Assembly: GCF_963678795.1 (NCBI RefSeq)
Contig: NZ_OY787453.1
Location: 1,860,001-1,924,000, forward strand
DNA: 64,000 nt
Source: an uncultured Methanoregula sp.
Lineage (GTDB): Archaea; Halobacteriota; Methanomicrobia; Methanomicrobiales; Methanospirillaceae
Reading direction: 5' to 3'
Shown here: positions 1 to 9,048 of the stretch, in pieces
Position numbering within the stretch: position 1 is the first letter of the stretch
Layout of the letters: each line of letters starts with the position of its first letter
The notes under the pieces: model-generated
The model's database searches: none
What the model saw: the letters and a program-made list of their open reading frames with translations, nothing else
What the model was told of the DNA's origin: nothing
Made by a program: the position numbers and the translations under genes

Positions 1-411
1 ATAGAGAGCAGCTACAAGGGTTTTTCCCTTTTCGAGCACGTGACCGGGATAGATTCCGATGATGGATCCAACGCAGAGGTTGACATCAATGAGGGAGGAT
101 CCGTCCAGGGGATCGATGACAACGCCAAACTCAAATTTCGGGTTCTCAACCTCGATGATAGTATGCTGCTCTTCGGTTGCTATGTAGCGGACAAGACGGG
201 CTTTTTTTAAGCCGTTGATGAAAATCCCGTCCGCAAACACGTCGAGCGCCATCTGGGCTTCGCCATACGTATTGTGGGTCTGCTCGTGAGCCGGCGTTTT
301 TGTTAAGTGAAACCCTTTTTTGACATGCTGGGCCTGCTCACTCAGAAAAAGAATGAGTTCTGTCAGGCTTTTTTCTGTTCCCGCACCGGCGAGAAATTCC
401 TTGAGTATCAT
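1..411 (-). CDS. fbp: Fructose-1,6-bisphosphatase class I, 5' part only (window edge)
   Basis: Hydrolyses fructose 1,6-bisphosphate to fructose 6-phosphate, the committed step of gluconeogenesis, in the cytoplasm. The 137 visible codons begin [13 protein letters not shown] and reach the sugar/metal-binding motif [12 protein letters not shown] at about residues 100-111, which matches the class I signature DPLDGSSNIDVN except for Leu in place of Asn. An upstream Glu pair (about residues 80-81) fits a metal ligand. The ATG at 411 is preceded by a purine-rich AGGAAGG. The remaining roughly 150-200 residues lie left of the window. It reads in the same direction as the PGI, PFK and PRK genes beside it, so it probably belongs to the same carbon module but has its own promoter in the 219-base gap. 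Family assignment is firm; activity is inferred. Confidence 0.88.
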   Translation of the reverse strand, partial: MILKEFLAGAGTEKSLTELILFLSEQAQHVKKGFHLTKTPAHEQTHNTYGEAQMALDVFADGIFINGLKKARLVRYIATEEQHTIIEVENPKFEFGVVIDPLDGSSLIDVNLCVGSIIGIYPGHVLEKGKTLVAALY

Positions 412-457
412 GATATTTCGCCTTCCTCTGCCACAAAGAGCATTAAACGATTGGATT

Positions 458-477
458 ATCCTTCGAAGGATATCCTT
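458..477. promoter_or_regulatory. Overlapping perfect palindromes upstream of fbp
   Basis: ATCCTTCGAAGGAT (458-471) is a 14-base perfect palindrome, and it overlaps AAGGATATCCTT (466-477), a 12-base perfect palindrome. They lie 47-66 bases upstream of the fbp ATG, where an archaeal operator or activator site would be expected. No regulator can be named; the role is inferred from symmetry and position only. Confidence 0.4.
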
Positions 478-630
478 ATCCGGTATACCTGTTTGATTCC
501 GAGGTTTATCAGGATTATTATCCTTGCCAGACCATCTGCTCCCCGGGCACTTCCCGCAGGGATCCGGGGTGAGATCTGATTTGCAGGGACGTATCTGAAG
601 TTACACCACGGAGATCTGGCCAGGTTGCAT

Positions 631-1389
631 TCACGGGTAAAGATCACGGAATAATGCTTCGTGCTTCTCCGGGTAATTGAGAAATTCCAGTAGGGGATCC
701 CGTTTCCTGACGAGGTCGTAGAGTGGATCGGGTATGGCATCGGATACATCACTGAGACGTTGCGCCCTTACAAGTCTCAGGGTCGTATGTTCAGGATACG
801 CAGGGTTTTTTACAAATTCCCCGTCTGCCATCTCAAAGTACGCGGCCCCGTGACGGGATTCATAGCCCAGGTAATCGCTCGAAAACCGGGATGAGACCAG
901 GTTTGCCATCTCGAGTACCGAATCGCGGGACGGGTTGATGGTGACATGACCATAGCCGGAAGGAACCACCACGACATCTCCTGCACGGGCAGAGATCATT
1001 ACTATATCGGAACAATCCCGGGTCTGGATAAGGTAATGTGCCTCACCGGCAAGCACCTCATAGATCTCCGGATATCCTGCTCCATCAGGGTCGTCCGGGT
1101 GATAGTGGCCTTTTGTCTTGATGAATTCCCCACAGAGTTCGCGGGGCGGTATCACCGTGATGTCAAAACGGATCTGCTGTTCCTCCATCCACCGGCGGTC
1201 TTCGGGTGAAGAATTAACCCCGCGGTACATATGATACACAGGACCAGTGCATTCACAGGCAGGGTCCGCAAGTACCGCCCAGAGATCTTCAGCATAACGG
1301 ATGACGGGTGAAGGAAGCGGGTGCTCCCAGCTGGCCGGATGCATATCCATCCGGAGCATCTTATCGGGATGGGGAGACTTAATGGTCAT
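631..1389 (-). CDS. pgi: Glucose-6-phosphate isomerase, archaeal cupin type
   Basis: Interconverts glucose 6-phosphate and fructose 6-phosphate; cytoplasmic. At 252 residues it is a metal-dependent cupin isomerase, unrelated to the large bacterial Pgi. The cupin metal site is visible as KTKGHYH followed by PEIYEVLAGEAHYL (about residues 90-125), with two His, a Glu and a later His (GYGHVTINP, about 145-153). This is somewhat longer than the roughly 190-residue Pyrococcus enzyme, the extra length being at both ends. The ATG at 1389 overlaps the stop of the upstream PFK gene by four bases (ATGA) and follows GGAGGG, so the two are translationally coupled. The pairing places glycolytic and gluconeogenic steps in one transcript. 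Confidence 0.9.
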   Translation of the reverse strand: MTIKSPHPDKMLRMDMHPASWEHPLPSPVIRYAEDLWAVLADPACECTGPVYHMYRGVNSSPEDRRWMEEQQIRFDITVIPPRELCGEFIKTKGHYHPDDPDGAGYPEIYEVLAGEAHYLIQTRDCSDIVMISARAGDVVVVPSGYGHVTINPSRDSVLEMANLVSSRFSSDYLGYESRHGAAYFEMADGEFVKNPAYPEHTTLRLVRAQRLSDVSDAIPDPLYDLVRKRDPLLEFLNYPEKHEALFRDLYP

Positions 1390-2426
1390 TTTCTCCCTCC
1401 GGTAACCGTATTCGCGAGTTCATAGAATTCGGGATCTACCGTTTTAAGCTGCCGGACCGCTGAATCAATGGTGATTGCAGTTATCCGGTTTGATTGCAGG
1501 GCCACCATTTTTCCGAAATCCCCGGCATGGATCAGATCTACGGCAGCAACACCGAACCGGGTGGCAAGGACACGGTCATAGGCAGTGGGCGAACCTCCGC
1601 GCTGGACATGCCCGAGCGTAGTGACACGAGTTTCCACACCGAGACACCGTTCCAGCTCTTTCCCCAGCATGTTCCCCACACCGACGAATTTTTCATGCCC
1701 GCATTCATCCCGGTCAGACTCGGGGACGGGAGGGACACCGATATCCTCCCGGTGCGCCCCTTCGGCAATAACGACAATGGAGAACTTTTTTCCTGCCTCG
1801 GAACGTGCGCGGAGTTTTTCACAGACCTCTTCAAGGGTAAAGTGTACTTCCGGGATGAGAATCGCATCCGCACCGCCGGCTATTCCTGCAGTGAGGGCAA
1901 TCCATCCGACATTGCGCCCCATCACTTCAACAACAATGATCCGGTGATGGGACTCGGCAGTGGTATGGAGCCGGTCTATCGCCTCGGTCACGGTAGAGAC
2001 GGCAGTGTCGAAGCCGAACGTGACATCGGTTCCGCTGATGTCATTATCAATGGTCTTGGGGACTCCTACGAGATTTATTCCCTGAAGTGCAACATCCCGC
2101 GCCGCCGAGAGGGTCCCGTCACCCCCGATGACAACCAGGGCATGAATGCCGTATCTTTTCATGTTGTACTGGATCTTCTGGAAATCCGCCTTGTCAGCGA
2201 GAGGGTTTGTCCGGGATGTGCCAAGGATAGTCCCGCCTTTGGGAAGGATCCCGGATACCGAGAAATCGGTCAGCGGTTCCACATCGCCGTCAATGAGCCC
2301 GAGCCACCCGTTCCGTATCCCGAGTGTCTCGAAATCATACCTGAATCCTGCCCGCACAACGGCCCGGATCACTGCATTGAGTCCCGGGCAGTCACCTCCT
2401 CCCGTCAGCACACCGATTGTTTTCAA
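1386..2426 (-). CDS. pfkA: 6-phosphofructokinase, PfkA family (ATP-type residue 104)
   Basis: Phosphorylates fructose 6-phosphate to the 1,6-bisphosphate. Family motifs are clear: GVLTGGGDCPGLNAVIRA near the N-terminus, GGDGTLSAA, GVPKTIDND, EVMGRNVGWIAL and HVQRGGSPTAYDR. In this family Gly in GGDG (E. coli position 104) goes with ATP use and Asp with pyrophosphate, while Lys in PKTIDND (position 124) is found in pyrophosphate and group III enzymes. The G/K pair seen here fits the ATP-using group III. I chose the TTG at 2426 because GGGAGG lies nine bases upstream and the product then starts KTIGVLTGGG as homologues do. An upstream ATG at 2450 gives eight extra residues but has no ribosome site. 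Many methanogens instead use an ADP-dependent, unrelated PFK. Confidence 0.85.
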   Translation of the reverse strand: MKTIGVLTGGGDCPGLNAVIRAVVRAGFRYDFETLGIRNGWLGLIDGDVEPLTDFSVSGILPKGGTILGTSRTNPLADKADFQKIQYNMKRYGIHALVVIGGDGTLSAARDVALQGINLVGVPKTIDNDISGTDVTFGFDTAVSTVTEAIDRLHTTAESHHRIIVVEVMGRNVGWIALTAGIAGGADAILIPEVHFTLEEVCEKLRARSEAGKKFSIVVIAEGAHREDIGVPPVPESDRDECGHEKFVGVGNMLGKELERCLGVETRVTTLGHVQRGGSPTAYDRVLATRFGVAAVDLIHAGDFGKMVALQSNRITAITIDSAVRQLKTVDPEFYELANTVTGGRK

Positions 2427-2499
2427 GGCCTTTTTCCTCCCTACGTTCATGATACCATGTCAAGGTATATGTTAATTCCCCATGCCTGCTGCATTTTCC

Positions 2500-3461
2500 T
2501 CACCTGCTCGTCTCCATGAAAATCCGACGGTGGATGATCCGCCAGCAGAGGATGAGCTGGGCCAGGTCCCCTGCCGTCACGTAATGCCGGTTCTTGAACA
2601 GGGAGATCGGCCGGACGCGGGTCTGCTGTTCGATGCTCCGCTCCAGTTTTTTAACAACATGTTCACTCAACTCCCCGTCGATTATGAGCTGTCCCATGCG
2701 CTGTCTTCCCTGAATGCTCGTCTCGAATTGGAGGCTGAAATTCCTCTCGGAAAGCGAGAGGATGGAATAGAGGTCAAGCGAGAGATCGATATTCTCGATC
2801 GTCTGTTTCATCCGGTTCTGGACAAGCGTTATCCGGTACACATTGCGCTCTTCACCCAGTGCCGCCCCGTACCGGGAATAACCGATGCCGATAACCGCAT
2901 CGGCAAATTCCTTCTGTGGATCAATAAATTTAAGGTAATCCGGTTCCCGCCGGGATATTTCCCTCATAATCTCATCACGCGAATACCCGCGTTTTTCATG
3001 TCCCGGCGGATTTTCCAGTCATATTTCACTTCTTTTACCGGGTCCACAAAAAGGGTGAAATCCAGGTACGTTCTGAGAGTAGGGGTAGAGAACGTGTGAA
3101 GTCCTTCGAGAATAAGGATCTTCCTTGGCCGGAATATGACGGGAGGATCGAACGTGCCGGTCCCGTGGTTGTAGACTGGCTTTTCCACGGGAACGCCGCG
3201 TTTGAGCAGGATGAGATCTTTTTCAAGCTGGTCGATACGGTTTGCTGCCGGGTCAAGTGCGGTAAGTCCGGCACGGATACGACCGGCCCGGTCGAGACGG
3301 TGGTAATCATCCAGGGTTATGGTAGAAACCAGGTCATTGCCAAATATTCTCCGGATACCCCGGGTAAACGAGGTTTTTCCCGATCCGCTGTCACCGGCAA
3401 CACCAATGGTAAAAATATACGGGGATGCTGCGATCGTGTCTTTGAAATTCACCGTGTGCAT
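2500..3461 (-). pseudogene. prk: Phosphoribulokinase, archaeal type, split by a single-base frameshift
   Basis: Phosphorylates ribulose 5-phosphate to ribulose 1,5-bisphosphate, the entry step of the reductive hexulose-phosphate pathway described in Methanospirillum. The first part (2964-3461, 165 codons) has the P-loop GVAGDSGSGKTSF, LDDYHRLDR and ILEGLHTF. The second part (2500-2967) continues the same domain from MREISRREPDYLKFIDPQKE. At the junction the upstream frame ends KNAGIRVMRL-stop, whereas the -1 frame reads GYSRDEIMREISRREP without a break. One extra base in the five-base A run (T run at 2992-2996 on the plus strand) would restore one protein of about 320 residues. It may be a real mutation, a sequencing error, or -1 frameshifting at GAAAAAC. 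Upstream fbp-like genes and glycogen genes fit its pathway. Confidence 0.8.
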
Positions 3462-3673
3462 TCCGGATCACATGGAATTACAGGCCGGTGAAAATGGCCG
3501 GGTTCCTGCAGAATACGTAGCGACCCTTTGCGGTACAAAAACTGTGGAAAATGAGAGAACGCGGGAGAACATTGCAGGGTCCACGCAATACCATCGCTAC
3601 CGTTTTTTCTCCGGGGGCTCCCCGATTTTCGGGAAAAATATGTGATAACGGGGAAGCGGAGCGGGCCGGTAAT

Positions 3674-4816
3674 TCATGCTGATACCCGGGAGTAGGTGTC
3701 GGTCAGTCTCTGTACTATGGGCCCCCACAGGAACAAGCGATCCACCTTTTTTCTCCCCCGCATTCCAAGGGCACCCGCATTCCACGGCTCACTGATCATG
3801 GTATTGATGCCCCATGCAAGGGATTCGGGTGTCGGCTCCGTTTTTATCCCGTTCACAAACGCGTCGATATTTTCACCCAGCCCGCCGACATTCGATGCCA
3901 CGACACCCTTTTCCGCGCTCCAGGCTTCCAGCAGTACAAGGCCGAACGGCTCATTCCGGCTGGGAATCACGACCACATCAGCAGCATTGAGAAGACGGAT
4001 ATATTCGGAATCCGGGATATACCCGACAAAATTAACGGGAAGGTCTTTGGCGCGTTCCCGGAGATACTGCAGCATTCCGCCGTCACCGGCCACGATGACT
4101 TTCGCATCCCAGCGGTACTGGCAGACCTGTCGGACCGCTTCAACGAAAAGGTCCGGCCCTTTCTGGTAAACCAGCCTGCCGACAAAGAGAACCAAGGGGG
4201 CATAGGGATGAATTCCATAGGCTTTCTTGACCTCCCCCGGATCGATCTCAGTACGGTATTGCCGCGGCACCACGCCGTTTGGTATCACATCGCATTTTTC
4301 CTCGGGCACATTGTACAGCTGCATCACTTCATGCTTGAGCGTGGACGAGACTGCAGCTACCCGTTTTGCGATCAGGCCACCATACCATTCCTTGCCGGAT
4401 ATTTCCTTGAACTCCCACCAGTCCCCGGTCTGGTTTCCGTTCCGTCCGAATTCCGTTGAATGGTAGGTCAGGATGGTGTTGCGGTCCTGCAGGAGATGGA
4501 GTGCCTGGACCGGGTGCCAGTCATGGAAGTGAAGGAAATCAAATTTCCGAAACCGGTCACAACCATGGAACTGTTCCACCATAAGCCGGCTCATGTGGTC
4601 GCAGTATTCGACAATATTTTTTCCGGCCGGCCGGCAATAGTGGTATTGCACACCATTCACGGTCTGATCGGGAATGTTCCCGCGGGTAAAGAAATGGACC
4701 TCGTGGTTTTGTTTTACAAGCGTTTCTGCAAGGTTGGTTGCAGCATTGGCAAGTCCGCCAACCCGTTCGGCATACATCGATTCCCAGCAGAAGAATGCTA
4801 TTTTAAATGACTCCAT
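3674..4816 (-). CDS. Glycosyltransferase GT4/GT5-like, probable glycogen synthase
   Basis: A 380-residue GT-B fold enzyme, probably extending alpha-1,4-glucan from a nucleotide sugar. The N-terminal acceptor domain begins IAFFCWESMYAERVGGLANA, the loop (V)GGLA being typical of glycogen-synthase-like GTs. The donor domain carries LFVGRLVYQKGPDLF (about residue 215) and the E-x7-E motif in PSRNEPFGLVLLEAW (about 290-304). It is shorter than bacterial GlgA (about 480) and near archaeal synthases. The ATG at 4816 follows GGAGGGAA and overlaps the end of the upstream GH57 gene by 19 bases, so the pair is co-transcribed. Context with GH57, phosphorylase and amylomaltase supports glycogen metabolism. 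It could instead act in another alpha-glucan or cell-surface glycan pathway. Confidence 0.75.
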   Translation of the reverse strand: MESFKIAFFCWESMYAERVGGLANAATNLAETLVKQNHEVHFFTRGNIPDQTVNGVQYHYCRPAGKNIVEYCDHMSRLMVEQFHGCDRFRKFDFLHFHDWHPVQALHLLQDRNTILTYHSTEFGRNGNQTGDWWEFKEISGKEWYGGLIAKRVAAVSSTLKHEVMQLYNVPEEKCDVIPNGVVPRQYRTEIDPGEVKKAYGIHPYAPLVLFVGRLVYQKGPDLFVEAVRQVCQYRWDAKVIVAGDGGMLQYLRERAKDLPVNFVGYIPDSEYIRLLNAADVVVIPSRNEPFGLVLLEAWSAEKGVVASNVGGLGENIDAFVNGIKTEPTPESLAWGINTMISEPWNAGALGMRGRKKVDRLFLWGPIVQRLTDTYSRVSA

Positions 4817-6252
4817 AACAGTTCCCTCCGCTCCTTTACAACGCGGGTCAGATCGTGGCGTTCCTGTAATCCATCTATACTTTCGGCCAGGTGGGGATCA
4901 TCAAGCACATCATTGATCCAGTTCTTAAAATCGCCCCGTTCGATATGGTACTGGATCGAGTCATTCGGCACAACGTAGAGCAGTTCTTCGAACTGGTCCA
5001 GGTTGTAGGCCGTGTGGCCGATGAAGCCGGACGGGCCGGCGAAATGGAACGCATGTTCGGGGGCAAGAGTCCGCAGGGTCTTCGCCGATCGCCGGTTCTT
5101 CATCACCCGTATCGTGCGGGCTTCATAGTCAGCAATGATCTTCATATAGGTCTTGAACGCGTCCTCGGCCTCATGGTGACTGAAATAGGTGTGAACTTCA
5201 CCGCAGGTGCCGTATTTCGAAGCCATGTAGTAGAAATGGTCGCTCGTCTGGAGATACCGCCAGATCGGTTTGTCGACCGCATAGGGCCGGGCCGACTGGA
5301 CGGCATGGAACGCGGTTTTCTGCCGGTCGTTCCCCATCCAGGCCGAAGTGTCTTTTTCTATATCGGCCCAGGAGATGGTTTCCCGTACATCGATATCGTC
5401 AACAGGTTCATGGGAGGCAAGGACCTGCGAGGGAAGCACGGTCTCAACACCCCGCTGACCCAGTTCGCCCGGTAATGCCCGGAGGAAATCGAATATACCG
5501 GTCTCCTGCCAGAAATGTTCGCCAAAGGTTTCGTAATCCAGGAAGACGTTGATGACATCCCCGGAGGACGAGGCAATCCACTGGGCATACGTGTCGGCAG
5601 TGAGGGGATACATGTCCCAGGTACGGTTGGCAAACCTGAACGCGATATCATCGGACAACTTGGTATTGCGGAGGAGGACCGGGAGGTCCTGGCACCGGTA
5701 CACGTAATCCGGGCTCCGCCAGCCAAGTACCCGGTCTACGCCTTCGGTAAAAATACCATTAAAATCCATCTCCCGGATGGTGGCGGCAATATCATTATTG
5801 AATGTAAATTCCGTATTCTCGAAAACAACCGGACGGACCCGGAACCGGTCGTACATCAGATCGGAATGCATCCTGACCTGTTCAGTGAACTCTGTTTTAT
5901 CGGAAAAACAACTGGCAATGCTGTGATAATAGGTCTGCCCGATGAGCTCGGTATTTTTATGCCGGGCCACATCTTCAAACAGCGAGAGCGTCTCGGGGCT
6001 CCACCGCTCGAACTGTTCGATTACAATACCGGACAAGGAAAATGCGCAGGAAAAACCTTCATCAAGCTTTTCAAGTATTATCCGCGTTGCAGGGTTGTAG
6101 CACTTATCGGCTACGCGTAACAGTATTTCCTTGTTAAGTCCGTCAAAATAGTGATCGAAGAGATCTTTTTTTTTCACTTTTGGCTGAGGTGAAAACATCC
6201 GGTTGAGACGGTACGGCTGATGCACCTCAAACCCAAAACAAACGTGTGGCAT
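4798..6252 (-). CDS. GH57 alpha-amylase / glucan hydrolase or transferase
   Basis: A 484-residue cytoplasmic glycoside hydrolase family 57 enzyme (no signal peptide). Conserved region 1 is EVHQPYR near residue 10; the region around VFENTEFTF (about 145) precedes FTEGVDRVLGW; the acid/base region is FLDYETFGEHF (about 240). In GH57 the nucleophile is a Glu and the acid an Asp, consistent with the last motif. The ATG at 6252 is chosen because GGAG lies eight bases upstream; a GTG three codons earlier would sit on the ribosome site itself. It overlaps the glycosyltransferase gene, suggesting glycogen trimming or de-branching linked to synthesis. Family members include alpha-amylase, branching enzyme and 4-alpha-glucanotransferase, and sequence reading alone does not separate these. 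Confidence 0.8.
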   Translation of the reverse strand: MPHVCFGFEVHQPYRLNRMFSPQPKVKKKDLFDHYFDGLNKEILLRVADKCYNPATRIILEKLDEGFSCAFSLSGIVIEQFERWSPETLSLFEDVARHKNTELIGQTYYHSIASCFSDKTEFTEQVRMHSDLMYDRFRVRPVVFENTEFTFNNDIAATIREMDFNGIFTEGVDRVLGWRSPDYVYRCQDLPVLLRNTKLSDDIAFRFANRTWDMYPLTADTYAQWIASSSGDVINVFLDYETFGEHFWQETGIFDFLRALPGELGQRGVETVLPSQVLASHEPVDDIDVRETISWADIEKDTSAWMGNDRQKTAFHAVQSARPYAVDKPIWRYLQTSDHFYYMASKYGTCGEVHTYFSHHEAEDAFKTYMKIIADYEARTIRVMKNRRSAKTLRTLAPEHAFHFAGPSGFIGHTAYNLDQFEELLYVVPNDSIQYHIERGDFKNWINDVLDDPHLAESIDGLQERHDLTRVVKERRELLWSHLK

Positions 6253-6710
6253 AGCGGGCACTCCAGAACTGGCAATAAGGAAAGACCATTCGTGCCAGAC
6301 TCACTGGGGAAGTGCATGGACCTGATATATTTGTGCGGTTTTATCGAATGACAGATGAGTACGCCAGGGCACGGATTCTGAGGTAAGTCCTTTTGCCTAG
6401 CACATTACATAACAGAGTGTCCGACATATAAAGTTTTCTGCATTCCGGAAAAAGAATAAAAGTTTTGTTTTTCAAGTTTCCATTACCGAAAACAGGGAAT
6501 TCTGGTATGCGGTTATAACCGGATCCGGGAATACCCTGATTCTGGCTTTCATCATTCCGGAATGCCGAAGACAGGTTCATTACTGCAACAGATATGCCGG
6601 CGCCGGTCCTGTCCGGCGACAATCCTTTCTTCTATTCATTGCAGGATACAGCCCGATTACCATACTATTAAGAAGATGATACAACCACTACAAAACTACG
6701 GTGGATTGCT
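6253..6710. promoter_or_regulatory. Divergent intergenic region of the glucan genes with three palindromes
   Basis: This 458-base gap separates the minus-strand GH57/GT operon from the plus-strand phosphorylase. GATATATTT at 6323-6331 is a possible TATA box for the minus operon, and CATACTATTA at 6660-6669 lies about 45 bases before the phosphorylase start; CATATAAAG near 6424 is another candidate. Three perfect palindromes cluster between: GGTTATAACC (6511-6520), CCGGATCCGG (6519-6528) and CATTCCGGAATG (6553-6564). An ORF on the minus strand (6341-6622) has no ribosome site and no recognisable product, so I do not call it. Confidence 0.45.
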
Positions 6711-8870
6711 GTGGCGCCCGATAAGATCAAGAAACTGTTTCCGCAGGTACCCGATCGGATTTCCGGCCTCATCGATCTCGCGTACAATCTCTGGTGGAGC
6801 TGGAATCCTGCCGTCAAGATGGTCTTCAAGAGGCTCAACCCCCAGGCATGGGTCGAGAGCATCCATAACCCGGTAAAGATGCTCCGTACGCTTCCGGAAG
6901 AAACACTCCTCGCTGCATCGAGAAATCCCGCCTACCTGCGGAATTACGATATCGTAATGTCCCGCTTCCGGCAGGAGATGCACCGGAAACACCACTGGTT
7001 TTCTGAAAATTTTCCCTATAATCATAACCTCAATATAGCCTATTTTTCCGCTGAATATGGGCTCCAGCATTCCCTGCCGCTGTACGCAGGAGGCCTCGGG
7101 TTTCTGGCCGGGGATCATCTCAAGGAATCCAGCGATCTCGGTCTGCCGCTGGTTGCCGTGGGCTTCATGTACTCGGAGGGATATCTTCACCAGCATATCG
7201 GACCCGACGGCTGGCAGCAGGACATCAAGGAGATCCTGGACCGCGATGCTGCACCTATAACACGGGTTTACTATAACCATGATGACCAGCTGGTTGTCCG
7301 GGTACCGTTTATCGAACCGTCGATATATGTCGCGGTCTGGAAGGTGGAAGTCGGCACCATCCCCCTCTTCCTTATGGATACCGATATACCCGAGAACGAT
7401 CCTGCCAACCGTTCCATCTCGTACCGGCTCTATACCGGGGATAATGAACAACGATTAAAACAGGAAATTGTGCTGGGGATCGGCGGGAGTTATATCCTGG
7501 ATGTCCTCGGGATCCGTCCCTCCATAGTCCACCTGAATGAAGGCCACCCGGCATTCACCATATTCGAACGAATCCGGGAGAATGTTCTCGATAGGATGAG
7601 TTTTGAAGAAGCTTCAAAGAGGGTCCGTGACACTACCATCTTCACGACCCATACCCCCGTTCCTGCCGGGCACGATGCTTTCCCGCACGCGCTGATGGAC
7701 AGGTATTTCAAAAATTATTATCCCCTGCTCGGTATTGACCGGAATACTTTCCTTTCCATGGGGCACTCCCCGCATGGTTCACAAGACCTCTTCAACATGA
7801 CGGCATTTGCCCTGAAGATGAGTTCATTCAAAAATGGCGTGAGCAAAAAACACGGGGAGGTTGCCCGGTCAATGTGGAGAGAACTCTGGCCTGAACTTGC
7901 CGAAGAGAAGATCCCGATTCACCATATCACGAACGGCGTTCATGTTCCAACCTGGCTGGATCCCAAGATGGTTCTTCTGCTGAATAAATATTTTTCACCG
8001 TCATGCCCGCAGTGGCTCAAAGTGCACGACAAACCGCTTCTCTGGGAACTTGTCCAGGAGATCCCTGACGAAGAGTTATGGGCGGTTCACCTCCAGCTCA
8101 AACGGAAACTGGTCAACAGGATCCGGGAGCACAAACGCCGTAAATGGGTGGATGAGAATACGGATCCCCAGAATGTCCTTTCCGGGGGAGCGCTTCTTGA
8201 TCCTTATGCATTAACTATCGGGTTCGCCCGGCGTTTCTCAACGTATAAGCGGGCGGATCTCATATTTCAGGACATTGAACGTCTGAAAAGAATTGTGAAC
8301 AACCCGTGGACACCCGTCCAGATCATCTTTGCCGGCAAAGCCCATCCTGCCGATGAAGAAGGGAAACGGATCATCCAGAAAATTTACCGGTACGCCCTCC
8401 AGCGGGATCTGGGAGGCAGGATCGCCTTTGTTGAAGATTATGGCGAACAGATGGCGCAATACCTGGTTCATGGCGTGGATGTCTGGCTCAACAACCCTCT
8501 CCCGCCCATGGAAGCCTGTGGCACGAGCGGCATGAAAGCTTCCCTGAATGGTGTGCTGCATATGAGTGTGCTTGATGGCTGGTGGCCGGAAGCGTATTCC
8601 GGCAAGAATGGCTGGGCATTCGGCGATATGGTTCCCGGCCCGGATCATGACCGGAAGGATGCTGACCAGCTCTATGCATTGCTGGAACGCGAAGTCGTTC
8701 CGCTCTATTATATGCAGTCAGATGACGGGATCCCGCACATGTGGGTGAAGATGATGAAAGAAGCAATTATGTGTACCGCCCCGCGTTTTTCTGCATCCCG
8801 TATGCTCAAGGATTATGTCCGGATGGGATATGATCCTGCACTGAAAAAAGCAGCGGAATATAGACTGTGA
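6711..8870 (+). CDS. glgP: Alpha-glucan (glycogen/maltodextrin) phosphorylase, GT35
   Basis: Releases glucose 1-phosphate from alpha-1,4-glucan using phosphate and pyridoxal phosphate. At 719 residues it is of the shorter archaeal/bacterial GT35 type with the N-terminal DUF3417-like segment (LIDLAYNLWWSWNP). The PLP site is EACGTSGMKASLNG (about residues 603-616), where the Lys binds the cofactor, followed by LHMSVLDGWWPEAY. HLNEGHPAF and THTPVPAGHDAF are further family motifs. The GTG at 6711 is the only start close to the beginning of the homologous region and has GGTGG upstream. It is divergent from the synthase/GH57 operon, so storage and mobilisation are transcribed away from a shared control region. 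Confidence 0.9.
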   Translation: MAPDKIKKLFPQVPDRISGLIDLAYNLWWSWNPAVKMVFKRLNPQAWVESIHNPVKMLRTLPEETLLAASRNPAYLRNYDIVMSRFRQEMHRKHHWFSENFPYNHNLNIAYFSAEYGLQHSLPLYAGGLGFLAGDHLKESSDLGLPLVAVGFMYSEGYLHQHIGPDGWQQDIKEILDRDAAPITRVYYNHDDQLVVRVPFIEPSIYVAVWKVEVGTIPLFLMDTDIPENDPANRSISYRLYTGDNEQRLKQEIVLGIGGSYILDVLGIRPSIVHLNEGHPAFTIFERIRENVLDRMSFEEASKRVRDTTIFTTHTPVPAGHDAFPHALMDRYFKNYYPLLGIDRNTFLSMGHSPHGSQDLFNMTAFALKMSSFKNGVSKKHGEVARSMWRELWPELAEEKIPIHHITNGVHVPTWLDPKMVLLLNKYFSPSCPQWLKVHDKPLLWELVQEIPDEELWAVHLQLKRKLVNRIREHKRRKWVDENTDPQNVLSGGALLDPYALTIGFARRFSTYKRADLIFQDIERLKRIVNNPWTPVQIIFAGKAHPADEEGKRIIQKIYRYALQRDLGGRIAFVEDYGEQMAQYLVHGVDVWLNNPLPPMEACGTSGMKASLNGVLHMSVLDGWWPEAYSGKNGWAFGDMVPGPDHDRKDADQLYALLEREVVPLYYMQSDDGIPHMWVKMMKEAIMCTAPRFSASRMLKDYVRMGYDPALKKAAEYRL

Positions 8871-9048
8871 TAATACGGCAGTGCACAACAACCCGGGCTG
8901 CAGAGACAGGACCAGTGATATCAGCCGCGCCTTTACGGAAGAGATGTTTCAAAAAAAAAAAATCCCATACCATTATCATCATCTGAGGAGAGATTGAGAA
9001 AATAATTCCTGAAAATAATGCAGGAACATAGCAGAAGGATGGCAGGGC

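Noticed and set aside
1494-2519. 341-codon plus-strand frame antisense to PFK
   Set aside because: The minus strand encodes an unmistakable phosphofructokinase; the plus frame has no family motif and no ribosome site.
6341-6622. 93-codon minus-strand frame in the glycogen intergenic region
   Set aside because: No ribosome site and no recognisable product; covers promoter-like and palindromic sequence.
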